Source: Hemerocallis citrina
Taxonomy: Eukaryota; Streptophyta; Magnoliopsida; Asparagales; Asphodelaceae
Assembly: GCA_017893485.1 (NCBI GenBank)
Contig: CM030366.1
Span: 46,498,283-46,562,282, forward strand
Direction: 5' to 3'
DNA length: 64,000 bases
The notes under the pieces were generated by a model. The model was not told the DNA's origin. It searched no databases and was given only the letters and a program-made list of their open reading frames with translations. Both the position numbers and the translations under genes were made by a program. Each line of letters begins with the position of its first letter. Positions within the stretch are counted from its first letter, which is position 1. Shown piece after piece: positions 37,455 through 48,400 of this stretch.

Positions 37455-37795
37455 GGTGCAGCTATGAACAGGGCTCATATCAAGTGTAGTATTACGGACT
37501 GTCATTGTGGAAGGAAACCAATTTAATATAGAAGCCATATATGGAGCCAGAAAGAGGGATGGTAGAGAATGAGGATACACCAGGCTAACATAGCGGCATT
37601 TTCCTCAACTCTCTCTCATACCTTCATTCTCTTCAACACACGCACACAAAGAGACATCAGCAACAACAGCAAGAGGGGGTTAGTCCAACAATAAGTGTAG
37701 ATTATAATACACGAGATGTCTCTATTTGGGTTTCTAGATCTCCACTCCAGCCCTTTCTTTCTAATCACAGCCCACTTAAGAAACATAGACGAAAT
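37455..37795 (+). repeat. Flanking repeat R2, copy 3
   Basis: Third copy of R2, more diverged in its middle. Together with copy 2 it surrounds the inverted satellite fragment. Confidence 0.75.
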
Positions 37796-37897
37796 GCTTA
37801 TAGCTGACAGCCACAATGCAGACTCACAAACACTAGTACGTGTCTTTCATGCATTCAAGACCATAATCTCTTTAAAAATACCAATTTAAAGACTTAC

Positions 37898-38031
37898 CGA
37901 TGTTTTTTGACAGTGGGCGGCGTGCTACCCTCACTCTCATATGTTTGACTGCCACTATTATTTAGTGGCTGCTCATCCCCATGGCTCTCGTTGCCATCAT
38001 TTATATTTACCCTCTTTCCATGCCTCGGCAT
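37898..38031 (-). pseudogene. First exon of inner CACTA ORF2
   Basis: ATG at 38031, 44 codons, then donor TCG/GTAAG. It reads MPRHGKRVNI and later SEGSTPPTVKK, aligning with the start of the outer ORF2 (SMPTTVRRRG). The next conserved block, RGPTKMKEVWKL, is not found in the inner element: satellite and R2 repeats occupy the place. The gene has lost its core. Confidence 0.65.
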
Positions 38032-38384
38032 GTTGTACCTGTCAAGGATCCGATAACTTCCTTAGAGATGCAAATTTAATTAATAACATGTTTATAATAA
38101 CTATCATAAAATTTGTACTTTAGTAGGATTAACAAACCAACATAATTATAAAAAAATTAAAAAAATGAGATCTGTAACAGATTAAATTACAACGATAGTT
38201 TGGTTCAAATGACACTAAGCATAGTTTAATGTAAATAATACCAAGCAGTAGAAAATAGAAAGATAATTAAACCGGAGTATTAAATTCACAATGAACATAT
38301 TCGAAATTACAGACATAATATTACAACAAGATTTAAGACATAAAATTACAGACATATAATAAACCAAATTGAAAAACATGTAAA

Positions 38385-41300
38385 CTACAATACGACATCT
38401 TCCAGTACATCGCCCTCTTCTCCATCCTTGCAGAGCCAAGTCCCGCAAATTCCACTGTCGGTTGTGTTTACATCAAACACAGGAAACTCAGAAGCAATGT
38501 AACTGTTCATGACTTCACCGTCTTCATCTTCTGAAGTATCGCCCAGTTGGAATACATCTCTTGGTTGCATAGGGAGAGCCACATATGATTTTGGCAGGGT
38601 TGGATCTTCAATGTAGAATACTTGTTGCACTTGGGATGGAAACACAAATGGCTCATGGCTAATGTGTGTACCGATGTGAATCAATTTTGAGAAGTTTACA
38701 ACTGTGAAGCCAAGCTTATCCTTGTTGTTAGCAAAATTCCTATCAAACTCAGCCCAATCCCCACGAAATAAGACAACTCGGAAATGACCAAAATAATTCA
38801 ACTCAATGATATCCGTGAGCACTCCATAGTAGTCGAGATCTCCATCTACAGGTCTCGTGTCCGATTTGGAAGCATAACTTCTAGTCTTAGACGTCACTAC
38901 CATTCCACTATTTTGAGACTTCAAATGACATTCACGATCCTTAGTACGAAATCTAAAACCATTGAATATGTATCCTCCGTATCTTTTGACCATCTTATAG
39001 GGACATTTGGCAAGTACTTGTATTTCAGATGACGCACCTTCAGGACCCAAAGAATGTACCTATTAATTTTGCGCAAATCGTATCAGCACCATAAAAAATG
39101 TAGATAGAATGAAGATTAACTCGTATAACTGTAATTCACCTACATGAGATTCAAACCACTTATGAAATTTTTCATTCATCAATTTGTTTTGTTCACGTGG
39201 TGGTAGTCTTCTTGGTCTAGCCCTTCGTTTGATGTCCCTGACAAATTCGCTAAAAAACAAGCAATTGAAATAAGGAATAAAAAAAGTAAGTTAATATCGA
39301 ACTCCGCGGTTTTCACTGTATTCGATTTAAATTCAAAAGCAACTTACTTTCGAAATGGTTCCACTGATACATGTTGGTCTAGCACATATCGATGTGCCTG
39401 TTCCCACGCTAAGTTATCTAGCTCAAATGTATCAACTTTACCAACAGTAGTGCCAGCGGTATCAAAAAGATATTGAGCACCATCAAGGTTGTAAATGTCT
39501 GGATTTCTATGTGGTCTACTAGAAGATGTCTCCACACCCGGCAAATACCTGGAAAAAAAATGTGAGCACTCCTCTGATAGATATCCCTGGGCTATTGACC
39601 CTTCAGGATATGCTCTATTTTTTACATAACCCTTTAGCCGGTATAGGTACCTGAACGTGTACAATTAATGAATTAGAGCGGATTAGGGGATTAAAAGAAA
39701 TGAGCTTTTGAAAATTCAGTTTCGTAAGATGAATGAATTCTTTTACCTCTCAATGGGGTACATCCACCGATAGTGAACAGGACCGCCGATTCTGGCTTTA
39801 CCAGCAAGGTGGATTATCAAGTGAATCATTATAGTGAAGAACGATGGAGGAAATATCATCTCCATTTTACTAAGTGTCAATGCCGCCTGCTGCTCCAATT
39901 GGTCCAAATCTTCAACACGAAGCATTCTTGAGCAAATACCTTTATATATGCTACAAAGATCTTTCAGGACAGTAGTGACTTGCTCACACATTGAAGACCT
40001 TAGGGCCACAGGAAGGAGATCCTGCATTAGGATGTGGTAGTCGTGTGACTTTAGACCCTGAAGCCTCTTCTCTTTAAAGTTGACACATCTTGCCATGTTA
40101 GAAGAATAGCCATCAGGAACTTTAAGTTCAAGTAGTACTTTGCAAAACAATTCCAACTCCGATTTTGACATTGAATAGATTGTAGGAGGCAGGAGTACTT
40201 TCCCGTTCGGTAATTCTTCTGGGTGCATCTCATGTCGGATGCCCATTGACTTCAAATCAAGTCGGCTCTTGAGATTGTCCTTTGTCTTCCGATCATCTCC
40301 CATAACTGTTCCTATACAATTTTCACCAATATTTTTTCCGATATGCATCACATCTAAATTATGTCGCAGTAAGTTGAATTCCCAATACGGCAACTTGAAG
40401 AAAATACTCTTCTTCTTCCATGCACCTAAACTCGTCATGTTTTGATCCTCATCTTCGCCATATAGATCAGGTCTCCTCACCTTGCTCCGGCCTTGCCCTT
40501 TTCTTGCCCTTTGTCCTGACTTCTGGTTCTTTTCCATATTTGAATTGATGACCATATACCCGCCTCAAAATATCTGAACCAGAAGAAAACCCAGGAGCAT
40601 GTTCCCACTCGTCGGTACCATCAAATGTCGCTGCCTCTGCCCGAAATATATGTGTGTCAGGCAACCATCTCCTATGACCCATATAGCAAAATTTTCTGCC
40701 ATTGTACAACCACCTTGAACTAGTTTTGTCAGCACAACATGGACATGCATAACGTCCTTTAGTACTATATCCAGATAAATTTGCATATGCTGGAAAATCA
40801 TTGATTGTCCAAGACAAAACGGCCCGAAGAGAAAATGTTTCTTTAGCCACAGCATCATAGGTTGGAACACCCACCCACAACTTCTGAAGTTCATCTATTA
40901 ACGGTTGTAGGTACACATCTATATCATTTCCAGGACCTTTCGGTCCAGGAACTATCATGGACAAAATAAGTGAGGACTGCTTCATGCATTCCAAGGCGGC
41001 AAATTGTATGGTATCAACACAACCGGACATATGCTGTATGTACTACTCATTTACCTGAAAGGGTTGAAACCATCACTAGCTAGTCCAAGTCTCACATTTC
41101 GAGGATCTTCCGCAAAATCAGGATATCTTTCATCAAATTTTTTCCAAGATTGAGAATCAGCAGGATGTCTAAGAATCCCATCATTAGTGCGAACTTCAGC
41201 ATGCCATTTCATATCAGAAGAAGTTTTCGTAGACATAAATAACCTTTGTAGCCTAGGAATCAGAGGAAAGTAACGCAGTATTTTGGCAGGCTTCTTTTTC

Positions 41301-42154
41301 CTACTTCGCTTAGTAGATCCACTGGCTCCCTCGTCTTGATTTGATCTTTCTTTCCATTTCGAAGAACCACACACTTCGCAATTCTCCAGACTTTCCTTAC
41401 CACTCGTGAAAAGCATACATTCATTTGGACATGCTGCTATCTTCTCATATCCTAGATCGAAAGAACTTAGGAATTTTTTGATTTTATAGGTTGAGTTTGG
41501 AATACAGATTTCAGGAAATGCTTCATTCAACAATTCAAGTAGCATAGTGAAGGACTTAGCAGACCACCCGTTTAAACATTTAATCTGAAATAGTCTGACA
41601 ATAAATGAGAACTTAGAAAATTTGGTGCAATCGCGGTACAACGGAGTACTAGCATCTTCAAGTAACTTAGCGAAGGATTCTTGCTGCTTATTATTTTCAG
41701 GGGTGGGGCCAGACATTTCCTCGTCCACCCCACGACCAATCTGGTTTGTTTCTGTTGACTCATTGTGAACTTCAGTTGTTGGGTTATTGGTGTGGAAAGG
41801 AACATTATGAATCCCCATGGCATCTTGTAACAAATCATGCATCTCATCAGAAACGCTTAAGTCTTCGTTCACTAAGGGCTCAGCTTCATTTTCTAATACA
41901 ACCGGACGAACAGGAGCTGACGTATGATCCTCTCCATGACAAAACCAGCTTGTGTACCCTTGAAGAAAACCGTTGACAACCAAGTGTGTATGTACTACGT
42001 CACATGTCCTCAGCATACAATTTGTACACCGGAGGCATGTACAAAGGATTAGGTTGGGATAACGGGAATGTCGTTTGGCAAAGATAATAAAATCTTTAAT
42101 ACCATCACGGTACTTCTTGGATAATCGTGGTTTACTAATCCAACTTCTATCCAT
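38385..42154 (-). pseudogene. Transposase (TNP2 / Transposase_21 type) of inner CACTA
   Basis: The catalytic transposase of En/Spm elements. ATG 42154 begins MDRSWISKPRLSKKYRDG, the Transpos_assoc domain (residues 1-75, with Cys motifs CTCLRCTNC and CDVVHTH). The TNP2 core follows (NDFPAYANLSGYSTKG, CPCC, LPYWEFNLLRHNLDVMH), then a DUF4218 region (ALRSSMCE to HYRWMYPIER, ~39743), YLYRLKGYVKNRAYPEGSI, and a DUF4216 region (DYYGVLTDIIELNYFGHF; ~38800). Introns with GT/AG ends are seen near 39742, 39345 and 39062. It is broken by an in-frame TAA at 41051-41053 (the outer copy has CAA), a one-base deletion near 40985, and a frame change near 40480-40550. A 5' leader intron acceptor (TTTCAG) lies at 42174. 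Confidence 0.88.
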
Positions 42155-42634
42155 TATATCAATAGCACACAATCTGAAATTAAAATTTGATATATTAAAT
42201 AGTAATAATAGTAAAAGGCATTTAGTATATTAAATTTCACCTATTTGAAAACCATCCCTAGCTGCAAATAAATAAACGATATAATCTTTAACTGTAAAAT
42301 AAAGAAATTGTGGTTCCAAAAAATGTACAAAAAAAAACTACATCTTAACACAATCTACTCTATTCACATAACCCTAAACTACCTTTTGTGGAAATTATCA
42401 CAACCACCTTAATGGTATTTTATCGCACACCCTGTGTTCGAGCATAAAAAAAAATTGACTATGGTCTCCCCTGTATTTGGCTTTCCGTTCAAAGAGATGA
42501 TGATGGTAAAGGGTATTTTGCTGATGAAGAGGAATCGGCCGAATAATGAGCGCGTCGTGCTGTAACTACGGTAACAAGAAGATCTGATGACTCATGAACT
42601 ATTCTGTTCATGGCTACTAATAATCACTTATCTC

Positions 42635-42672
<38 letters not shown>

Positions 42673-42720
42673 AAACAAAAGAAACTAATATGGCTACTAA
42701 TAAGTTTTTCTAAAATAATT
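42155..42720 (-). other. 5' leader/intron of inner transposase gene, no gene
   Basis: AT-rich DNA upstream of the ATG. An (AAT)n microsatellite of about 12 units lies at 42635-42670. Nothing else is readable. Confidence 0.5.
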
Positions 42721-44695
42721 CTTCATCCCAACTAAATCATTGATGCTTGTAGTGCCAAAAGAAACCTGCACGAGGTTTGTTCAGCCCAAATCTTGTACAG
42801 ATTTGGAGGATTTTGGTAAAAAAAACATGCCAAGATGCCAATCAGATGCATGAAATCAGCTTCATTAACAGTAAAAGAAAAATGATAATGTCCAGTATGT
42901 AAGCATATATTTTTCAGAGTGAACCAATTGTTGTACATATCCGGAGGATTTTGGCATACAGCTATAGCATCCTCAGTTCACAGTGAACCCGTTTTGGTCA
43001 AAAAAACATGCCAAAATGACAATCAGATGCATGGGATAAGCTTCATTAATAGTAAAAGAAAATGAGGATGCTAGCAGCATACTTAGTTTGGAAGTGAACC
43101 CATTTTGTTAAAAAATCATGCCTAAGATGGCAATCAGCTTCTCTAACAGTATATGAAAATGAAAATTTCCATTATCTGAGCTTATATGTTGCTCTACTAC
43201 TTCTTTAGCCCAACTAAATCTAAAACCCAAATGTTGTGCATACCCGGAGGATTTTGGCATACGTACCTATACCATCCTCAGTTCACAGTGAACCCATTTT
43301 GGTAAAAAAAAACATGCCAAGATGACAATCAGATGCATGAAAATAAGCTTCACTAACAACAAAAAAAGAAACTGGGGATGCTAGCAGCATACTTAGTTTG
43401 GAAGTGTACCCATTTTTGGGGGGGAAAACATGCCTAAGATGGCGATCAGGTTACTTTAACAGTATCTGAAAATGAAAATTTCCATTATCTGAGCTTATAT
43501 GTTGCTCTACTACTTCTTTAGCCCAACTAAATCTAAAACCCAATTGTTGTGCATACCCGGAGGATTTTGGCATACATACCTATAGCATCCTCAGTTCACA
43601 GAGAACCCATTTTGGTCAAAAAAACATGCCAAGATGACAATCAGATGCATGAAAATAAGCTTCACTAACAGCAAAAAAAGATGAGGATGCTAGCAGCATA
43701 CTTAGTTTGGAAGTGAACCCATTTTATGTTAAAAAATCATGCCTAAGATGGCAATCAGCTTCTCTAACAGTTTCTGAGAATGAAAATTTCCATTATCTGA
43801 GCTTATATGTTGCTCTACTACTTCTTTAGCCCAACTAAATCTAAAATCCAATTGTTGTGCATATCCGGTCGGAGCATTTTGGCATACGTACCTATAGCAT
43901 CCTCAGTTCACAGTGAACCCATTTTGTGTAAAAAAACATGCATGCAAAGAAGACAATCAGATGCATGAAATCAGCTTCATTAACAGTGAAAGAAAATGGA
44001 CATGCTAGCAGCATACTTAGTTTGGAAGTGACCCATTTTTGGTTAAAAAATCATGCCAAAGATGGCAATCAGGTTACTTTAACAGTATCTTAAAATGAAA
44101 ATTTTTATTATCTGAGCTTATATGTTGCTCTACTACTTCTTTAGCCCAACTAAATTTAAAACCCAATTGTTGTGCATATCCGGCCGGAGGATTTTGGCAT
44201 ACGTACCTATACCATCCTCAGTTCACAGTGAACCCATTTTGGGTAAAAAAACAAACATGCCAAGAAGACAATCAGATGCATGAAATCAGCTTCATTAACA
44301 GTGAAAGAAAATGGGTATGCTAGCAGCATACTTAGTTTGGAAGTCAACCCATTTTTGGTTAAAAAATCATGCCAAAGATGGCAATCAGGTTACTTTAACA
44401 GTATCTTAAAATGAAAATTTCCATTATCTGAGCTTATATGTTGCTCTACTAATTCACTGTGCCCAACTAAATCTAAAATCCAATTGTTGTGCATATCCGG
44501 CCGGAGGATTTTGGCATACGTACCTAGAGCATCCTCAGTTCACGGTGAACCCATTTTGGTAAAAAAACAAACATGCCATGAAGACAATCAGATGCATGAA
44601 ATCAGCTTCATTAACAGTAAAAGAAGATGAAAATTTCCAGTATCTAAGCATATATTTTTCTATTAATTCTTCATCCCAACTAAACCATTCATGTT
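42721..44695 (+). repeat. Second satellite array, ~6 units, on the other side of the transposase
   Basis: Same repeat and orientation as 27385-36730 (TTTGGCATACGTACCTATA and CATACTTAGTTTGGAAGTG recur at 300-320 bp). Units are diverged and resemble the edge units of the large array, not the homogenised core. Partial units occur at both ends. Confidence 0.9.
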
Positions 44696-44764
44696 AAGGA
44701 AATCAAGATGAATAATCTGAAAAAAGCTGCTTTTTTTGAAAAATAAGGAAAATCAAGAGATGAT

Positions 44765-45000
44765 ACCGAAGAGAGAGAGAAAGAGCGGGGCGACGAGGGC
44801 GGGGGCGTAGGAGAGAGAGACCGCGGCTCGATCGCCGATTCACCTCCAAATAGAGAGAGGGAAGAGGGAAATCGAAAACGACGAAGGGAAGAAGGGACGA
44901 TTTCGAAAGGTCGAAGGCCGTCGAAGAGGACGAAGCGGCGGAGGCAAACGCGCGGGAAGTAGAGCGAGGAAGGTGGGAAACGAAGCGCCCCTTTCTTTTT
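44765..45000 (-). promoter_or_regulatory. CpG-rich block beside the 5' end of inner CACTA
   Basis: About 235 bases rich in CG dinucleotides (GCGGGGCGACGAGGGCG and similar) in an AT-rich element, directly inside the subterminal repeats on the transposase side. Maize Spm has a GC-rich first exon and control region in the same place that is a target of regulatory methylation; that role here is inference. Confidence 0.5.
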
Positions 45001-45059
45001 TTTTGGGGGTTTGGGATAATGGCTAGCGAAAGATTAGGGTTTGCAAGTTTTATCGCAGC

Positions 45060-45324
45060 TTATTCACCGGCGTTTCAATTAGACACGCCGGTGAATGTGT
45101 CCGTATATTCGCCGGCATTTATAATAAAAACGCCGGTGAATAATACACTTCACCGGCATTTTTAAATAAAACGCCGGTGAATACGAAGATTGACCGGCGT
45201 TTTAAATCGACTGCCGATGTATAACCATCCCATCTGGCTCCCAATTTCTATTCGCTCCCTACCCCGGCGCTACTAGTAAAATGCCGGGAAATATTCGCTG
45301 GTAAAACAAGTATCTTTTGTAGTG
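45060..45324 (+). repeat. Right subterminal repeats of inner CACTA
   Basis: Same CACCGGCG / CGCCGGTGAA motifs as the left end, about eight copies, ending in TCTTTTGTAGTG. Confidence 0.85.
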
Positions 45325-45428
45325 CCTCCACTTTCTCCTGTAGGGTGCTCAGTGGAAGGTCCCATGCTGGGAGGATCTACCAGCTGCTCCTGCCTAATCG
45401 TAACCACCTTCCTTTTTCTTCTAGCCAT
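45325..45428 (-). pseudogene. ORF2 exon 1 of outer CACTA, start part
   Basis: ATG at 45428, reading MARRKRKVVTIRQEQLVDP and running into the inner CACTA. The basic N-terminus could be a nuclear localisation signal. The start codon overlaps the last codons of the transposase frame by a few bases. Confidence 0.7.
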
Positions 45429-48400
45429 CTGTCACCTGTTTACATAACATTATAGTTTTTCTTCTAGTCATCTGCACTTGAGACGGAAACACAAATGGTT
45501 CATGGCTAATGTGTGTCCCAGTGTGAATTAGATGTGCAAAATTTACAATTGTAAAACCTAGCTTATCCACTTTCATGTTATTTAACCCAGCCCAATCTCC
45601 ACGAAATAAGACTACTCGAAAATGCACGTAATAATCCAAATCTATAATATCTGTGAGCACCCCATAATAGTCAACATGTCCGTCTACAAGATTCGTGTCA
45701 TTTTTAGAGGCATAGCTTATAGTTTTTGAAGTAACTACAATGCCACTATTTTGAGACTTCAAATTTCATTCCCGATCCTAAGTACAAAATCTGAAGTCGT
45801 TGAATATGTATCCATTATATCTTTTATCCATTTATGGGGACCTTTGGCAAGAATCTTTATTTCAGGTGTCACCTCATCATCACCCAACGAAGAAACCTAA
45901 AATTACAAAGTAAATCATAGTAGTATAAAACTTAAACTTTAAAAAATACAGTCATCCAATCCACGGGACGGTGACTTATATGAGTTTCAAACCACTTGTG
46001 GATTTTTTCATTCATTAACTTATGTTGCTCACGTGGCTTCAATGTTTTTGGTCTGTGACTTCTTTTCATTATCTTGATAAATTCGCTGGAACAAAAATAA
46101 AACGAATGGATATTAAAAATCTTTTACTACTTCCTAATTGTCAGCAATAAATTGATATTAATGCAAATTCAACTTACACTCGATATGACTTACATGATGC
46201 ACTATGATCCAACACATATCGATGTGCTTGTTCCCATGTTAAGTCATCCAACACAAATGCTTCAATTTTTTTGAAAGTAGTGCCAGTGGTCTGGAAGAGA
46301 TATTTAGCCCTTTTGAGGTTTGAAGTGTCTGAGTTTCTCCTTGGTCTATTAAGACATGTCCCCACACCATGGAGATACCTTGAACAGAAATTGGAGCACT
46401 CCTCTGAAAGATACCCTTCTGCAATTGAGCCTTCTGGATAAGCTTTATTTTAAACATAACCCTTAAGTCGGTAAAGGTACCTAAACAAGTATATCTGAAT
46501 TACAAAACGTATGGAGGAATAGCATAAAATAACTAACAAAATTATTGGTTTAATGACGCATGAAGAATTACCTCTCAATGGGATACATCCAACGGTAATG
46601 TACTGGTCCACCAAGTCTTGCTTCATCGGCAAGGTGGATTACTAAGTGAACCATTATGGTGAAGAATGATGAGGGAAATATCCTCTCCATTTGACAAAGT
46701 GTCAAGGCAGCACGTTGTTCAAATTTGTCAATATCTTCAACATGTAGCACTCTAGAGCAAAGTCCTATATATATGCTACATATATCTTTCAGAACAGAAG
46801 TGAGTGGCTCACACATTGAAGATCTCAGAGCCACAGGAAGAATATCTTGCATTAATATATGGTAGTCGTGTGACTTTGGACCTTGTAGCTTCTTCTCCTT
46901 ATAATTTACACATCTTGCTATATTAGATGAATAGTCATCTGGGACTTTAAGCTGCTGTAAAACTTTGCAAAATATCTCCAACTTCTTTTTTCGACATTGA
47001 GTAGATTGCAGGAGGAAGTCGTACTCTGCCATTGGGTAATTCTTCAGGATGCAACTCATGCCTTATGCCCAATTCTACTAAATCAAGGCGAGACTTAAGA
47101 TTGTCCTTCATCTTCCGATCATCCCCCATAACTGTTTCTATAATATTTTCACCTATGTTTTTACCAGGATGCATCACATCTATGTTATGACGTAGTAAGG
47201 TGTACTCCTAATACGGCAACTGGAAAAAAATACTCTTCTTCTTCCATGACCCTGAATCAACATGATTGTCACACTCATCCACATCACATAAATCGGTGTT
47301 CTCATGTTGTTCATCTCTAGCCCAGCTTCTTAGATGCTTTAATTACTGCCGGATCCTTTGACAAAGTGAATTGATATCCTTCTAGTCGCCTTAACACATC
47401 TGACCCAGACAAAGATCTTGGAGCATGTCTCCACTCATCGGTACCATCAAATGTCGATATTTTGCTCTAAAATTATGTGTGTCAGACAACCATCTCCTAT
47501 GACCCATGTAAAAAAACTTTTTGCTTTTATACAACCACTTTGAAACTGTTTGCTCAGCACAACATGGACAAGCATAGCATCCTTTCGTGCTATAACCAGA
47601 TAAGTTTGCTCAGCACAACATGGACAAGCATAGCATCCTTTCGTGCTATAACCAGATAAGCTTGCATATGCAGGAAAATCGTTTATTGTCCAAGTCAACA
47701 CAACTCGGAGATGGAAACTTTCTTTAGATGTTGCATCATAAGTTGTAACACCCTCCCACAATTGGGATAATTCATCAATCAACGGCTACAGATACACATC
47801 TATATCATTTCCTGGGCTTTTTGGTCCAGGAATAATCATGGACAAAATGAATGATGATTGTTTCATGCACAACCAAGGGAGAAGATTATATGGAATTAAT
47901 GCAACGGGCCATATGCTGTAGGTGCTACTCATTTGCCTAAATGGGTTAAAACCATCACTGGCCAATCATAGTCTCACATTCTGATGATCTTCAGCAAAAT
48001 TAGGATATCTTTCGTCAAAATTTTTCCAAGATGCAGAATCAGCCGGGTGCCTAAGAATCTTATCCTTCTTGCGACCTTCTGCATGCCATCTCATATCAGA
48101 AGACGTTTTAGAGGACATGAACAATCTTTTCAGTCGAGAATCAAAGGAATGTAACGCAGTTTTTTTGCATGCTTCTTTCTCCTAACTGTTGAAACTGCCT
48201 CATCTGTTTGCTCATCTTCTCTTAGCGTTTGTACCCATTTTGAATTACCACATACTTCACATTCTTCGAGAGTCTTCTTATCCCCTCTAAATAACTTACA
48301 ATCATATGGGCATACCAGTATCTTCTCGTACCCTAAATTACAATACTTGAGAATTGTTTTTTGTGGCATGGGATGAATTTGGGATTTGGATTTCAGGAAA

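Larger units (their letters stand above)
25549..45324 (-). mobile_element. Inner CACTA (En/Spm) transposon, 19.8 kb, TSD CCT
   Basis: Left end CACTACAAAAGAAACT and inverted right end CACTACAAAAGATACT; target duplication CCT at 25546-25548 and 45325-45327. It sits in exon 1 of the outer element's ORF2 and has the same gene orientation. Contents from right to left: subterminal repeats, GC-rich block, right satellite array, transposase pseudogene, ORF2 exon 1, flanking repeats, a 9.3-kb satellite array, a possible last ORF2 exon, subterminal repeats. More than half of its length is satellite. Confidence 0.92.
5292..45428 (-). pseudogene. ORF2 of outer CACTA (Transposase_24 / Ptta-En-Spm family), split by three insertions
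   Basis: This is the second gene of plant CACTA elements, probably the DNA-binding TNPA/Ptta-like partner of the transposase. Inferred exons on the minus strand: 45428-45325 joined to 25548-25260 (split by the inner CACTA), 23578-23375, 23292-23200, 23048-22983 joined to 19522-19467 (split by the solo LTR), 19382-19080, and 5396-5292. Introns have GT...AG ends, and the phases fit where checked. Family hallmarks are RGPTKMKEVWKL, KWRDHKSFLKEKY, HTTGSASFAVVRDEL and RVRGMGLGPTPTSIFGS, with a C-terminal heptad-like QLKATVACLEAQMAQM segment. The 23292-23200 exon needs one frame change. Excising either inserted element plus one target duplication restores the frame, so this gene was coding when it was hit. 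Confidence 0.8.

Noticed and set aside
41030..41055. Tiny intron in the inner transposase at CAG/GTAAATG
   Set aside because: Reading straight on after the TAA gives the conserved MSSTYSI...VLIPYN block in the same frame, and the outer copy has CAA there, so this is a nonsense mutation and not a splice site.
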